Below, piece after piece: positions 1 through 6,851 of a stretch of 47,584 nucleotides of DNA. Source of the stretch: a virus. Made by a program: the position numbers and the translations under genes. The stretch covers positions 1-47,584 of the IMG/VR virus record IMGVR_UViG_3300043331_001135; one strand, written 5' to 3'. Every line of letters starts with the position of its first letter. Position 1 is the first letter of the stretch. The notes beneath the pieces are model-generated. The model was not told where the DNA came from. It was given only the letters and a program-made list of their open reading frames with translations, and did no database searches.

Positions 1-309
1 CTGCCAGCCGAGGGAGAGGAAGGCGCCGAGCGCCTCGGCCACCCCGCGGCCCTCGGTGAACATGTCCTCGTAGATCTCGGTCGCGGCGGCGGCGTAGTAC
101 GCCTGCTCGCCACCGGGGCAGGTGAGCACGAGGAAGGCGGCCAGCGAGGCGCGCAGCGCCATCGAGGCCGCCGCGTGGGCGTCGGCGTTCACTGCGGTGC
201 CGTTGCCGTCCGAGCCGCCGTTGATGGCGTCCACGAGGCGAAGAGCGCCGACGGCGGTCTCGTACGCCTGCACGGCCTGCTCGGTCGGCGACACAGTGGT
301 GTGGGTCAT
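1..309 (-). CDS. Hypothetical protein, 3' end cut by window edge
   Basis: The first 103 codons are present (MTHTTVSPTEQAVQAYETAV...) and the frame is open to base 1, so the C-terminus lies outside the window. The ATG at 309 follows CGGAGGGACC, a good ribosome-binding site. The protein is alanine-rich and probably helical, with one internal Cys and no recognisable motif. It is the first gene after the operator-promoter at 342-380, which leaves a leader of about 25 nt. Function unknown. Confidence 0.75.
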   Translation of the reverse strand, partial: MTHTTVSPTEQAVQAYETAVGALRLVDAINGGSDGNGTAVNADAHAAASMALRASLAAFLVLTCPGGEQAYYAAAATEIYEDMFTEGRGVAEALGAFLSLGWQ

Positions 310-341
310 GGTCCCTCCGGTTGGTCGGCGTGTCTCCTGAA

Positions 342-380
342 ACACTACACCCCCTTGAGCAGGTACTCAAGGGGGTGTAG
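342..380 (-). promoter_or_regulatory. Palindromic operator-promoter 1
   Basis: Perfect 15-bp arms (345-359 and 366-380, CTACACCCCCTTGAG and its complement) flank a 6-bp spacer. Read on the minus strand it contains -35 TTGAGT (370-365), a 17-bp spacer and -10 TAGTGT (347-342), directed at the gene starting at 309. The other side reads TAGGGG, so this copy fires in one direction only. Confidence 0.8.
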
Positions 381-392
381 GGGGCGAGTCGG

Positions 393-701
393 TCAGCGGG
401 CGGCCGAGGCGCGCAGCTCGGCCATGCTCTCTCGGGAGAGCTCGACGTCCGGCTCGACCACGTGCAGCACGACATCGAGGTAGTTCACGCGGTGCGGGAA
501 GGCGAGCAGCTCGCGCAGCGCGTCCCGCGTGCGGCCGGGCGCCGCCGGAACGACGGTCTCGCGCGGGCCGGGCGCCGCCGGAACGACGGTCTCGCGCGGG
601 CCGGGCTTGCAGCACTCGCACCCGGTCGTGATGGAGAAGATCACGAAGAGCGCGCCCTCGGCGAGGGTGGCCTTGCGGGTAGCGGTCGCGGTGCGGGTCA
701 T
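393..701 (-). CDS. Hypothetical protein with an 11-residue tandem repeat
   Basis: 102 aa. The N-terminus has a hydrophobic stretch (ALFVIFSITTG) followed by a CECC cluster. Next come two copies of PRETVVPAAPG encoded by a 33-bp DNA duplication, and then a helical C-terminal half. The start at 701 is preceded by GAGAGGA. It is alone in its transcription unit, behind the operator-promoter at 750-788. The duplication looks recent because the two DNA copies are identical. The hydrophobic segment is too short to call a membrane anchor with confidence. Function unknown. Confidence 0.7.
   Translation of the reverse strand: MTRTATATRKATLAEGALFVIFSITTGCECCKPGPRETVVPAAPGPRETVVPAAPGRTRDALRELLAFPHRVNYLDVVLHVVEPDVELSRESMAELRASAAR
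533..605. repeat. 33-bp tandem duplication inside a coding sequence
   Basis: Two identical 33-bp units (533-565 and 566-598) plus 7 bases of a third. The length is a multiple of three, so the host gene (393-701) stays in frame and gains an 11-residue repeat. Confidence 0.9.
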
Positions 702-749
702 GGCTGCCGTCCTCTCGTTGGTGTTTCCGGGGCCTTGCTTGATGACTCA

Positions 750-788
750 ATACTGCACCCCCTTGAGTACGATGTCAAGGGGGTGCGG
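750..788 (-). promoter_or_regulatory. Palindromic operator-promoter 2
   Basis: 14-bp arms (753-766 and 775-788) with one mismatch. On the minus strand: -35 TTGACA (778-773), 17 bp, -10 CAGTAT (755-750). It drives the gene starting at 701. The bases after the -10 (TTGAGTCATC) are shared with site 9 at 8785-8813, so the two sites appear to be copies of one another including flank. Confidence 0.78.
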
Positions 789-804
789 TAGTCCGAACGG
801 GCGA

Positions 805-1620
805 TCATTCCTCCGCGTATCCGTGATTGATCAGCTTGGTACGGCAGAACCATCCGCCCGGAGCTGCCCACATCGGCCTCCCGTGACACTCCGGAACGGA
901 CTCGTCCGGCTCGTGTGTCTGTCCGCACGGAGCGGGCCGGTGGTTGTGCCAAAACGGGTTGCGCAGTCCATAGTCGCTGTAGGCGTTGATCAAGACGTAT
1001 GCCTCATCCGGAAGCTTCTTGATCTCGGTCGCGGTTCGACATCCGTCCGGAGTGTCGTCGGCACCGACACAACCGGCCTCGTCGAGATACGTCCAGTCGC
1101 GTCCGAGCGCGTCCGGCACCCTTCGCAGGGGTACGCCGCACGTTCCCCGCGACGCACGTTCCGCGAGCGCGAAGGTCTCCGGGCGAGGATCATCGATCAT
1201 CGCCACGATGTGTCCACCGGGGATCTCGACGCCGCACCGGTAGGGCACGCCGCAGGTGCAGGCGCCCTCGTCGCGCTCCGGGCGCGCCAGCGACCCGGCC
1301 GGGGCGCAGGGGGCGGCTTGTGCGGCAGCCTCTCCGGCCAGCCGCGAGACGCGCTCGACGACCCTGCGCGCGTATTCGCCAGCACGTTTCGCGTCGCCGC
1401 CGACGATGTGCCGGACACCGGGCCAGCCGTCGTGCAGCCAGATCGAGAGCGCGGCGTGCAGCCGATATGCCTGGTCACGGTCGAGCACGAACGACCGTGA
1501 CCTGCCATCGACGTGGCCGATAGTGGCGATGATCTCGTCGCTACACGGACGGACATGGCGAGGTCCGATCTTGAGATACTCCCTGCCGTCGCCATCCTCG
1601 AAGATCTTGTAATCTGTCAT
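805..1620 (-). CDS. Hypothetical cysteine-containing protein
   Basis: 271 aa. The ATG at 1620 is preferred over the in-frame ATG at 1626 because GGAGG lies 7 nt before it. The N-terminal third (roughly residues 1-90) looks like a small alpha/beta domain. The remainder carries scattered Cys/His groups (CTCGVPYRCG, CGQTHEPDESVPECHG, GGWFCRTK) that could bind one or two zinc ions. It is the last gene of the operon that starts at the leaderless gene 2776. No family recognised. Confidence 0.7.
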   Translation of the reverse strand: MTDYKIFEDGDGREYLKIGPRHVRPCSDEIIATIGHVDGRSRSFVLDRDQAYRLHAALSIWLHDGWPGVRHIVGGDAKRAGEYARRVVERVSRLAGEAAAQAAPCAPAGSLARPERDEGACTCGVPYRCGVEIPGGHIVAMIDDPRPETFALAERASRGTCGVPLRRVPDALGRDWTYLDEAGCVGADDTPDGCRTATEIKKLPDEAYVLINAYSDYGLRNPFWHNHRPAPCGQTHEPDESVPECHGRPMWAAPGGWFCRTKLINHGYAEE

Positions 1621-1635
1621 CGCCATTCCTCCAAT

Positions 1636-2052
1636 TCAGTCGACCGGCCAGACGTAGGGCAGGTCGCCGGTCACGCCGGGCCATAGCTGGGCGTAGTGCT
1701 CGGGCAGCTTGCGGACCAAGTTCGAGCGGTGCGAGAGGTGGAACGCCTCGTTTCCGAGCCACCACGGCGCCCCAAGGTCCGGGATGCCGACGACGAGCGC
1801 CTCGATCTTCGCCCCGCAGGTGTCGCGGTAGCCGCGCGACGTCCACTCGGCGACCACGGCCAGCCCGTAGCGCGCGAGCGCCCGCTCATGGCCGCGCCAC
1901 ATCTTCGCGGCCGGGTGGTTGACCCACCCGGGGCGCTGGCCGGTGAGCGCCCCGAGCAGTTGCAGCACCTCGACCCGCTGCTTGCCGAGACGCTGCCGGT
2001 CGAGCACGGCCGCCGACTCGGCGAAGTCCGGGAGCGGTAGGAAGGTCTGCAC
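1636..2052 (-). CDS. Pyrimidine-dimer DNA glycosylase-like protein (MSMEG_6728-type)
   Basis: 138 aa. The sequence matches the pattern of a small actinobacterial/phage family related to pyrimidine-dimer excision proteins: MQTFLPLPDF at the N-terminus, LDRQRLGKQRVE, then NHPAAKMWRGHERAL and EWTSRGYRD. Proteins of this type are annotated by homology to UV-damage glycosylases (T4 endonuclease V-like). The enzymatic activity is inferred from family membership, not seen. It starts 2 bp after the upstream gene stops (2055), so the two are co-transcribed. A role in UV-damage repair or nucleotide excision would suit a phage early gene. Confidence 0.7.
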   Translation of the reverse strand: MQTFLPLPDFAESAAVLDRQRLGKQRVEVLQLLGALTGQRPGWVNHPAAKMWRGHERALARYGLAVVAEWTSRGYRDTCGAKIEALVVGIPDLGAPWWLGNEAFHLSHRSNLVRKLPEHYAQLWPGVTGDLPYVWPVD

Positions 2053-2054
2053 GG

Positions 2055-2489
2055 TCAGATCACCTCAATACGGACCACACGGCCCACCCCGAGCGCGGCG
2101 ACGATCTGCCGGACCGCGGTCGTGAGGCCGTCGGCCGACCGGGTGTCGGCCCACCGGCCGAGCGAGCGCCTCGACAACAGCGTCGTCGTCTCGCGGGTGA
2201 GCAGCGTCGGGCCGTCCGACAGCACCTCGTCGAGCCGGTCCTGCGCGGCACCGTGCACCATCCTCACGACGTCGCGGGCCTCGCGGCAGGCGATGACGTG
2301 AGGATCGGCACCGGGCTCGTCGTAGCCGCTATCGCGCAGCGCGTCCTCATACGCGGACTGCGCCGCTTCGAGCGCGAGCCGCGTCGACTCGACCGCGTGA
2401 GCGAGCTCGCGCAGTCTGGCGAGGTCGGGGTGCTGCTCGCCCGCCTCGCCGGTGACCGGGGCGACCGGCCGGTTCGGAATCGTGGTCAT
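2055..2489 (-). CDS. Hypothetical helical protein
   Basis: 144 aa. The ATG at 2489 overlaps the stop of the upstream gene as ATGA, which decides the start over the in-frame ATG at 2501. Residues about 25-100 are rich in Ala/Glu/Arg and likely form a coiled coil (LARLRELAHAVESTRLALEAAQ). The C-terminus (TAVRQIVAALGVGRVVRIEVI) is a short alpha/beta element. No known domain recognised. Translationally coupled to its neighbours. Confidence 0.68.
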   Translation of the reverse strand: MTTIPNRPVAPVTGEAGEQHPDLARLRELAHAVESTRLALEAAQSAYEDALRDSGYDEPGADPHVIACREARDVVRMVHGAAQDRLDEVLSDGPTLLTRETTTLLSRRSLGRWADTRSADGLTTAVRQIVAALGVGRVVRIEVI

Positions 2490-2776
2490 GGCTGTACCCA
2501 CATCGGATCAGACGGACGGTACGAGCCACAGAGGGTGTCCGTCAGGCGGGCTCCGTCGGCCTTGCGGAAGACGAAGATGAACGAGTAGGGGGTCGTCGCC
2601 GAGTTGCGCTCGCGACGGCAGCGCCGCTCCGCTGTCGGGAGGTCGTTCGTGCGAAGGATCACCTTCGCCTCGGCGTCCGGGCCTCGCCCGAGCGTCGCGA
2701 CCACCACGTAGAGTTTGTTCGCCCGAGTGCTCACCTTGGCGCCCTGCGGAGTTGTGAAGGTCTTCGATGTCTGCAT
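2486..2776 (-). CDS. Small basic hypothetical protein, probably leaderless
   Basis: 96 aa (MQTSKTFTTPQGAKVSTRANKLYVVVATLG...). The ATG at 2776 lies exactly 7 nt after the -10 box TAGTGT of operator-promoter 3, so the transcript would begin at or next to the A of the start codon and no Shine-Dalgarno sequence can exist. The protein is beta-rich and basic (RRCRRERNS), with no recognisable motif. First gene of a four-gene operon (2776 to 805), coupled to the next gene by ATGA. Confidence 0.72.
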   Translation of the reverse strand: MQTSKTFTTPQGAKVSTRANKLYVVVATLGRGPDAEAKVILRTNDLPTAERRCRRERNSATTPYSFIFVFRKADGARLTDTLCGSYRPSDPMWVQP

Positions 2777-2783
2777 GGGGAAA

Positions 2784-2823
2784 ACACTACACCCCCTTGA
2801 GTAAAACGTCAAGGGGGTGTAGT
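2784..2823 (-). promoter_or_regulatory. Palindromic operator-promoter 3 (leaderless)
   Basis: Perfect 15-bp arms (2786-2800 and 2809-2823) with an 8-bp spacer. Minus strand: -35 TTGACG (2812-2807), 17 bp, -10 TAGTGT (2789-2784), then 7 nt to the ATG at 2776. Confidence 0.82.
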
Positions 2824-2841
2824 AGTTCGGTCGGCGAACGG

Positions 2842-3105
2842 TCACAGCGTCCACTCGGGGCAGGTGAGCTGAGTCCACGACTCGGGCGCGAACTCGATGT
2901 CGTCGGCCTCGTCCGGCTCGACGTCGCTCACGTCCGCGGGCAGCCCCTTCCCGAACAGCTCGGGAGCGGGTACGTCGGCGATGAACCGGCCAGCCATGAT
3001 GAGCGCGACAAGGCACGATTCCTGGCATTTCATGTCAGGGCCGCCGCGTGCTTGCATGCAGCGCCCCGGCGGGCAGGCCGAGGTCTCGCGGTAGCGAGCG
3101 GTCAT
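2842..3105 (-). CDS. Hypothetical Cys-rich small protein
   Basis: 87 aa (MTARYRETSACPPGRCMQARGG...). Five cysteines lie in the first 50 residues (CPPGRC, MKCQESC, plus one near the end), followed by an acidic tail (DVSDVEPDEADDIEF). Possibly metal-binding. The ATG at 3105 lies 4 bp after the upstream gene's stop. Last gene of the operon starting at 3758. Function unknown. Confidence 0.65.
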   Translation of the reverse strand: MTARYRETSACPPGRCMQARGGPDMKCQESCLVALIMAGRFIADVPAPELFGKGLPADVSDVEPDEADDIEFAPESWTQLTCPEWTL

Positions 3106-3109
3106 GGCG

Positions 3110-3448
3110 CTACCGCCCGTCGGGGTCGAGCTCGAACCGCGGGGCCTCCCACGATGAGCACAGCACCCGCACACGGGCCTCGGTGACGTACCGGCGCACG
3201 ATCGGGTGGCCGCTCGCCTCGTCGATCGGGTCGTCGACCAGGCCGAGCCACACCTCGCCGGGCTTGGTCGGATTAAGCCGCACTCGGGCCACCTCGCGCA
3301 CCCGGCCCTCGAAGGCGATCAGATCGCCAATCAGCAGGTCAGTGATCCGGCGCAGGACGTCAGCCGGGCCGGGCGCCTCATAGCGGCTTCCCACGGTCGT
3401 GCTCGCATCGGTCGCGGGAAGGGCGGGGGCCGATGGACGGTCAGACAT
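3110..3448 (-). CDS. Hypothetical protein
   Basis: 112 aa. The ATG at 3448 is preceded by GGAAGATCAA and lies inside the end of the upstream gene (8-base overlap), so the start is supported by both RBS and coupling. The middle reads ITDLLIGDLIAFEGRVREVARVRL, a strand-rich pattern consistent with a small beta-barrel such as a PRC- or SH3-like fold, but no family was recognised. Middle gene of a three-gene operon. Confidence 0.68.
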   Translation of the reverse strand: MSDRPSAPALPATDASTTVGSRYEAPGPADVLRRITDLLIGDLIAFEGRVREVARVRLNPTKPGEVWLGLVDDPIDEASGHPIVRRYVTEARVRVLCSSWEAPRFELDPDGR

Positions 3449-3758
3449 TTGATCTTCCCTTCCAGTACGCCTCGGCACCCGCAAGGGTGGCGAAGTCCTC
3501 GATCGTGCTCGCAGATTCAAGATCGTCGAGCAGCGGAACGACGAGCAGCAAATGGCCGGGAGCGAGGGCGATCACCTGCGTGCGACACTCGCGCGCCGTG
3601 CCGGGGAACGCCACGATCTCGGTCCACACGGAGCCCGTGTCGGAGATGCTCCACCCGGACGGGTCCGGGGTCGGGTCCCGCTTGTTCATGAGGAGAACGA
3701 GCGCCTTGCTCCTGATCACTTCGTGTGGGTGGCGCGCTCGGTGCGGCGTCTCTGCCAT
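3441..3758 (-). CDS. Hypothetical protein
   Basis: 105 aa. First gene after operator-promoter 4, with about 35 nt of leader. Central residues form a likely beta-sheet (WTEIVAFPGTARECRTQVIALAPGHLLLVVPL) followed by an acidic helix and a C-terminal TLAGAEAYWKGR. No catalytic motif or membrane segment is evident. Function unknown. Confidence 0.68.
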   Translation of the reverse strand: MAETPHRARHPHEVIRSKALVLLMNKRDPTPDPSGWSISDTGSVWTEIVAFPGTARECRTQVIALAPGHLLLVVPLLDDLESASTIEDFATLAGAEAYWKGRSNV

Positions 3759-3800
3759 CGGTCGGCCTCTCGTCGGACGGACATCGGACCTACCCGAGAA

Positions 3801-3841
3801 ACACTACACCCCCTTGCGCACATACGCAAGGGAGTGTAGTG
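3801..3841 (-). promoter_or_regulatory. Palindromic operator-promoter 4
   Basis: 17-bp arms (3802-3818 and 3825-3841) with one mismatch. Minus strand: -35 TTGCGT (3829-3824), 17 bp, -10 TAGTGT (3806-3801), upstream of the gene at 3758. The inner bases are TTGCG rather than TTGAG, and the change is matched on both arms, so the palindrome has been conserved by compensating change. Confidence 0.8.
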
Positions 3842-3850
3842 CCTGCCCGC

Positions 3851-4249
3851 TTAGTTGAGCAAAGCGGTACTGCGATGTTGCGCGGCGACCACGCGCTCGG
3901 CCACGGCCGACCAGGAGATGCCGCCGATGAGCGCGGTCGCCATCACATCGATCAGGTCCCACGCGATGTGATGCGGGGGCCAGTCCTGCGGCCAACCGTT
4001 TACGGTGAGGACGCACAAATCCTCCGGCGCGAGCCGGGAAAGGTCGGCACCCTCATCGGTCAAGATCTCACCGATACGCTCGGCGCTCGCAAGCATGGTC
4101 ACTCGACGGCCGTCGTCGACCCTCGTCGACAAGATCAGTGCCAGCGGGCCGTGGTACCCGCACGGCATGAGGGTGAAGCCCTGTGGGTCCATCACGACGA
4201 CTTTCGGACGCTGCATCTGTGGACGGATGTTCGGCAGCTCGCGTGCCAT
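3851..4249 (-). CDS. Hypothetical protein
   Basis: 132 aa (MARELPNIRPQMQRPKVVVMDPQGFTLMPCGYHG...). Single-gene unit behind operator-promoter 5. The ATG at 4249 is preceded by a purine-rich AAGAAG. The pattern suggests an alpha/beta protein: a strand-rich N-terminal half (KVVVMDPQGF, LALILSTRV), then an acidic segment (LTDEGADLSRL), then a hydrophobic helix (HIAWDLIDVMATALIGG). No family recognised. Confidence 0.68.
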   Translation of the reverse strand: MARELPNIRPQMQRPKVVVMDPQGFTLMPCGYHGPLALILSTRVDDGRRVTMLASAERIGEILTDEGADLSRLAPEDLCVLTVNGWPQDWPPHHIAWDLIDVMATALIGGISWSAVAERVVAAQHRSTALLN

Positions 4250-4277
4250 CACCACTTCTTTCTCTCGATTGCCTAAA

Positions 4278-4317
4278 ACACTACACCCCCTTGCGTACCT
4301 GCTCAAGGGGGTGTAGT
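4278..4317 (-). promoter_or_regulatory. Palindromic operator-promoter 5
   Basis: Perfect 14-bp arms (4280-4293 and 4304-4317). Minus strand: -35 TTGAGC (4306-4301), 17 bp, -10 TAGTGT (4283-4278), directed at the gene starting at 4249. Confidence 0.8.
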
Positions 4318-4354
4318 TAGGACTGTGTACCTCGATCGAACGCGCGGGCCGAGC

Positions 4355-4729
4355 CTAGCTCAGTAGGTACAGCACGACCCCGATCAGGACACTGATGATG
4401 ATCCCGGCAAAGATTACCCAAATCCCGATAACAGCGAGCCCTTCCGGCCACGGCGCGAAGAGGATCGGGACCTTGGCGCGATGTCGTCTGCGCTGCACAG
4501 AGTCGTCGAGATACTTGCGCGGTGGCAATGCCTGTGGCGGTTCGACCGGCTCATCGTCCGCGAGCATGACTGCGTCATCGGTGCGCGGTCCGCCGTCGTC
4601 GAGCCGCACTATGCCACCGATGACGCAGTAGTAGCCCTCGGGTGCCGATGAGTCCGCCACGAGGCTGTGATGGCACACCGTCCCGTTGCTCGCATGGCGC
4701 CACACCATCGAGCCCCCAGGGCCGCTCAT
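4355..4729 (-). CDS. Hypothetical C-terminally anchored membrane protein
   Basis: 124 aa. Residues about 96-124 form one strongly hydrophobic helix that ends the protein (IGIWVIFAGIIISVLIGVVLYLLS), which is the layout of a tail-anchored membrane protein with the N-terminal domain in the cytoplasm. The N-terminal part is hydrophilic, with a basic patch (RKYLDDSVQRRRHRAK) just before the membrane helix. The start at 4729 is coupled by ATGA to the small zinc-ribbon gene upstream. Function unknown. Confidence 0.68.
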   Translation of the reverse strand: MSGPGGSMVWRHASNGTVCHHSLVADSSAPEGYYCVIGGIVRLDDGGPRTDDAVMLADDEPVEPPQALPPRKYLDDSVQRRRHRAKVPILFAPWPEGLAVIGIWVIFAGIIISVLIGVVLYLLS

Positions 4730-4860
4730 CGAGTCATCGCCCCGCCACGATCCGTGCCGCCCCCGGCGGCACGGCGCTCGCACGGTACGCACAGCACCTT
4801 GCTCCCGGCCGGAATCGGCCAATCACTCGGCAGCTCGAAACCGCACCCCTCACACGTCAT
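4726..4860 (-). CDS. 44-aa zinc-ribbon-like microprotein
   Basis: Read from sequence: MTCEGCGFELPSDWPI... with CEGC near the start and CVPC about 20 residues later, a CxxC-x(n)-CxxC zinc-ribbon layout. The start at 4860 lies 3 bp after the preceding stop (4864) and the stop overlaps the ATG of the next gene at 4729, so it sits in a continuous coupled operon. Possibly nucleic-acid or protein binding. Confidence 0.65.
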   Translation of the reverse strand: MTCEGCGFELPSDWPIPAGSKVLCVPCERRAAGGGTDRGGAMTR

Positions 4861-4863
4861 CAG

Positions 4864-5034
4864 TCATCCACCTTCGACCACACCGAGTGGGGGCGACCAA
4901 GCGCTGCAACCGATCTTTACCTTGAGCGAGCCCCCGTCATCCGCAACACGGACGGACTGTTCAGTCGCCTCGGCGAGGCTCAAATTATCAATGATGAGGT
5001 TGAGCTCGTCAGGACTCAGCAAGATGACTCTCAT
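4864..5034 (-). CDS. 56-aa hypothetical protein
   Basis: Read from sequence: MRVILLSPDELNLIIDNL... followed by a strand-rich half ending GVVEGG. The ATG at 5034 has GGGAGA about 10 nt upstream. Base composition is less GC-rich than its neighbours. It is joined to the next gene by a 3-bp gap. Function unknown. Confidence 0.55.
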   Translation of the reverse strand: MRVILLSPDELNLIIDNLSLAEATEQSVRVADDGGSLKVKIGCSAWSPPLGVVEGG

Positions 5035-5062
5035 GAGCAAGGTTCTCCCTTCGGGGGATCAA

Positions 5063-5089
5063 TCTCACGGCGTCCGCTGCGCCGTGAGA
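5063..5089. terminator. Short intergenic hairpin
   Basis: Perfect 10-bp arms TCTCACGGCG/CGCCGTGAGA with a 7-nt loop between the genes ending at 5107 and starting at 5034. There is no T-run, so it may attenuate or stabilise the transcript rather than terminate it. Confidence 0.4.
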
Positions 5090-5106
5090 AGGCCGTGATT
5101 TGGGTA

Positions 5107-5514
5107 CTACTCGATCGGCTCGTCGCCGGTCCTCTCGCCGGTCGGCTCGGTGGCGACGGAGTGCTCCCAAACCCCGGTACCGCCCGGCAAGCGGGCCGCG
5201 CCGACAACCTCGGCGACCGGCACCGTGCCGGATGTCCTGCGGGTGAAACGCACGAGCAGCACCTGCCCGGTGGTCTGGCCGTCCGGGTGCGCCCACAGCT
5301 CGATAGCCTCGGCGCCCTGCGTCCGGGCCAGCGTCACCCCGGCCGTGGTGTTGGCCGACCAGGCGGCCAAGGGGCGTCCGCCCCGCCACAAGAAGGCGTT
5401 GAACTCGGCCTGCCGGTCGCGATAGCCGATCAATACGCCATTGACCGGAACGAAGATCTCATCCGACCCGGCGGTCTTGGCCGCCTTGCTCATGGGGCGT
5501 GCGGTGCCTGCCAT
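5107..5514 (-). CDS. Hypothetical protein
   Basis: 135 aa. The ATG at 5514 is preceded by GAGGGAGAGTCG. It is beta-rich throughout (EIFVPVNGVLIGYRD, AFLWRGGRPLAAW, QVLLVRFTRR), suggesting a small beta-sandwich or barrel. It has no cysteines and no membrane segment. It is the first complete gene behind degenerate operator-promoter 6, with an unusually long leader of about 120 nt that holds no convincing reading frame. Confidence 0.68.
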   Translation of the reverse strand: MAGTARPMSKAAKTAGSDEIFVPVNGVLIGYRDRQAEFNAFLWRGGRPLAAWSANTTAGVTLARTQGAEAIELWAHPDGQTTGQVLLVRFTRRTSGTVPVAEVVGAARLPGGTGVWEHSVATEPTGERTGDEPIE

Positions 5515-5593
5515 CGACTCTCCCTCGTGAGGTGGCCCGGTACTTCGTCCGCGCCGGGCCGGTCGCGGTTGCCGCTTGCCTGCGGCGCCCCCA

Positions 5594-6316
5594 TCACCCC
5601 TTGGGGAGTTCACCAGCCGGGGGCTTGCTGACAGGTGAGACACTACTCGCACCCCCGGCAGTAGTCAAGGGGGTGGAGTAGTTCGTTCGGGTGATGTTCT
5701 CGACCGGCGCCGTCCGCGGCTCGGCGAGCTTGCCGCGCAGCCCTTGGGCCAGCAGGACGACGAGACCGAGCACCACGAGAGCGCCGGTCGCGACGACGAG
5801 CGCCGGAACCAGCGTGGCGGCGTCCGGCACGTACGGGTCGGCGGCGCGCAGCCCGAGGAAGGCCGCGAGCGCGAGCGCCCCGACCACGACCGCACCCCAC
5901 ATCCCGAGCCGGATCACGAGCCGGACGGCACCGATCGTGAACAGCACGATCGCCCTCGTCACGACGAAGACGCCATAGCCGACGATCAGTAGCGTCTTGC
6001 CGACGTCGCCCGCCGCCTGCGCGAGCTGCACGGTCTGCGACACCGGGGCGTCGGCCAGCACGGCGCCGGGCGTCCCGATCAGCAAACCGTCCGGCCCGTG
6101 GCACAGACCGGACCCGACCGGGCGCACCCGGCCGGGCAGCTCATAGCGAGAGCTCGCGTTCGCGAGCTGCACGGTCTTGGCCGCCATCGCCGAGGTCTTG
6201 AAGGGCCCGGCCCACCTCGACCCGCAGGTCTCGCACGAGGCGTAGTGGACATCTGCCGACTCAACCTCGGCCACGAGAGTAAGTGGATGGATCACGCCCT
6301 CGTCATCGATGTGCAT
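5594..6316 (-). CDS. Membrane protein with N-terminal Cys pair
   Basis: 240 aa. The cytoplasmic N-terminal region has CETCGSRW (about residue 28). Around residues 105-185 there are two to three hydrophobic helices (LLIVGYGVFVVTRAIVLFTIGAV, GAVVVGALALAAFLGL, LVPALVVATGALVVLGLVVLLAQGL). The last 35 codons run through operator-promoter 6, giving the tail TNYSTPLTTAGG. This suggests the original stop was lost or that the operator arrived inside the gene's end. The start at 6316 lies about 83 nt after the minus-directed half of the symmetric site at 6406-6453. Confidence 0.72.
   Translation of the reverse strand: MHIDDEGVIHPLTLVAEVESADVHYASCETCGSRWAGPFKTSAMAAKTVQLANASSRYELPGRVRPVGSGLCHGPDGLLIGTPGAVLADAPVSQTVQLAQAAGDVGKTLLIVGYGVFVVTRAIVLFTIGAVRLVIRLGMWGAVVVGALALAAFLGLRAADPYVPDAATLVPALVVATGALVVLGLVVLLAQGLRGKLAEPRTAPVENITRTNYSTPLTTAGGASSVSPVSKPPAGELPKG
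5640..5683 (-). promoter_or_regulatory. Degenerate operator-promoter 6 inside a coding sequence
   Basis: The promoter is intact on the minus strand: -35 TTGACT (5668-5663), 17 bp, -10 TAGTGT (5645-5640). One palindrome arm is disrupted (5642-5656 reads ACTACTCGCACCCCC against TCAAGGGGGTGGAGTAGT at 5665-5682). The site is translated as part of the upstream gene's C-terminus. Weaker repressor binding is expected. Confidence 0.7.
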
Positions 6317-6405
6317 ATTCCTTGATCCTTTCCGGTGGAGCGAACCGGGAGATCAGTCTCATCTCAACTTCCGATCACGTGATAAAGCGATTAGTCCCTG
6401 GTAGG

Positions 6406-6453
6406 ACCATACGCGCACCCCCCTTGCATACTCAAGGGGGGTGCGCGTATGGT
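6406..6453. promoter_or_regulatory. Symmetric bidirectional operator-promoter 7
   Basis: Perfect 21-bp arms (6406-6426 and 6433-6453) around a 6-bp spacer. The arms extend through TATGGT on both sides, so there is a promoter each way: plus -35 TTGCAT (6424-6429), 18 bp, -10 TATGGT (6448-6453); minus -35 TTGAGT (6435-6430), 18 bp, -10 TATGGT (6411-6406). It feeds the HTH gene at 6518 and the membrane-protein gene at 6316. Longest and most symmetric member of the family, as expected for the autoregulatory site. Confidence 0.8.
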
Positions 6454-6517
6454 AGGGAACATCATGTATTCCCGGCGACAGGGCCCGGGGTTCAGAACGT
6501 GAGGGGATGGCGGGAGG

Positions 6518-6787
6518 ATGACCACACAATCGGCGCGAGACGCGCTCGTTCGGCAGCTCGGCCTCGACGCCGAGGGGCAGGCCATGCTCGACCGGGTGAT
6601 CACCACGCAGCAGAAGATCGACAGGAAGCAGCGAGAAATCGACGCCTTGCTCGCGGTCCGTCGCCCGGACGTCCTCGGCCTGCACGGCCGCTACCGGGTG
6701 ACCAAGTACCGACTCGCGAAAGTGCTCGGCGTCTCGCAGACCACGGTCGGCAACATCACGCGAGAGCAGCCCGAGACGTCCGGCTGA
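6518..6787 (+). CDS. Small HTH DNA-binding protein, candidate repressor of the palindrome regulon
   Basis: 89 aa and the only plus-strand gene in the first 17 kb. Residues about 20-45 look like a coiled-coil dimerisation helix (MLDRVITTQQKIDRKQREIDALLAV). Residues about 60-82 fit a helix-turn-helix (YRVTKYRLAKVLGVSQTTVGNI), with the usual Ala and Gly positions. It is expressed from the symmetric palindrome 6406-6453 and insulated by the perfect terminator at 6812-6851. A dimeric HTH protein expressed from the strongest copy of a dispersed palindrome is the layout of an immunity or early-gene repressor. That role is inferred. GGAGG lies almost against the ATG, with a second purine run (GAGGGG) 11 nt upstream. 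Confidence 0.75.
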   Translation: MTTQSARDALVRQLGLDAEGQAMLDRVITTQQKIDRKQREIDALLAVRRPDVLGLHGRYRVTKYRLAKVLGVSQTTVGNITREQPETSG

Positions 6788-6811
6788 GACCCCTCCCGCC
6801 CACCGGACGCA

Positions 6812-6851
6812 GAAGGCCCCCACCTCGACAGGTTTCGAGGTGGGGGCCTTC
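6812..6851. terminator. Strong bidirectional terminator
   Basis: Perfect 17-bp stem (6812-6828 and 6835-6851) with a 6-nt loop between convergent genes: the HTH gene ends at 6787 and the minus-strand gene ends at 6940. The arms end in GAAGG and CCTTC, so a short T-containing tract follows each way. Confidence 0.85.

Noticed and set aside
529-1500. 323-aa plus-strand frame
   Set aside because: Runs antisense through two minus-strand genes and through operator 2, with no start signal and noise-like composition.
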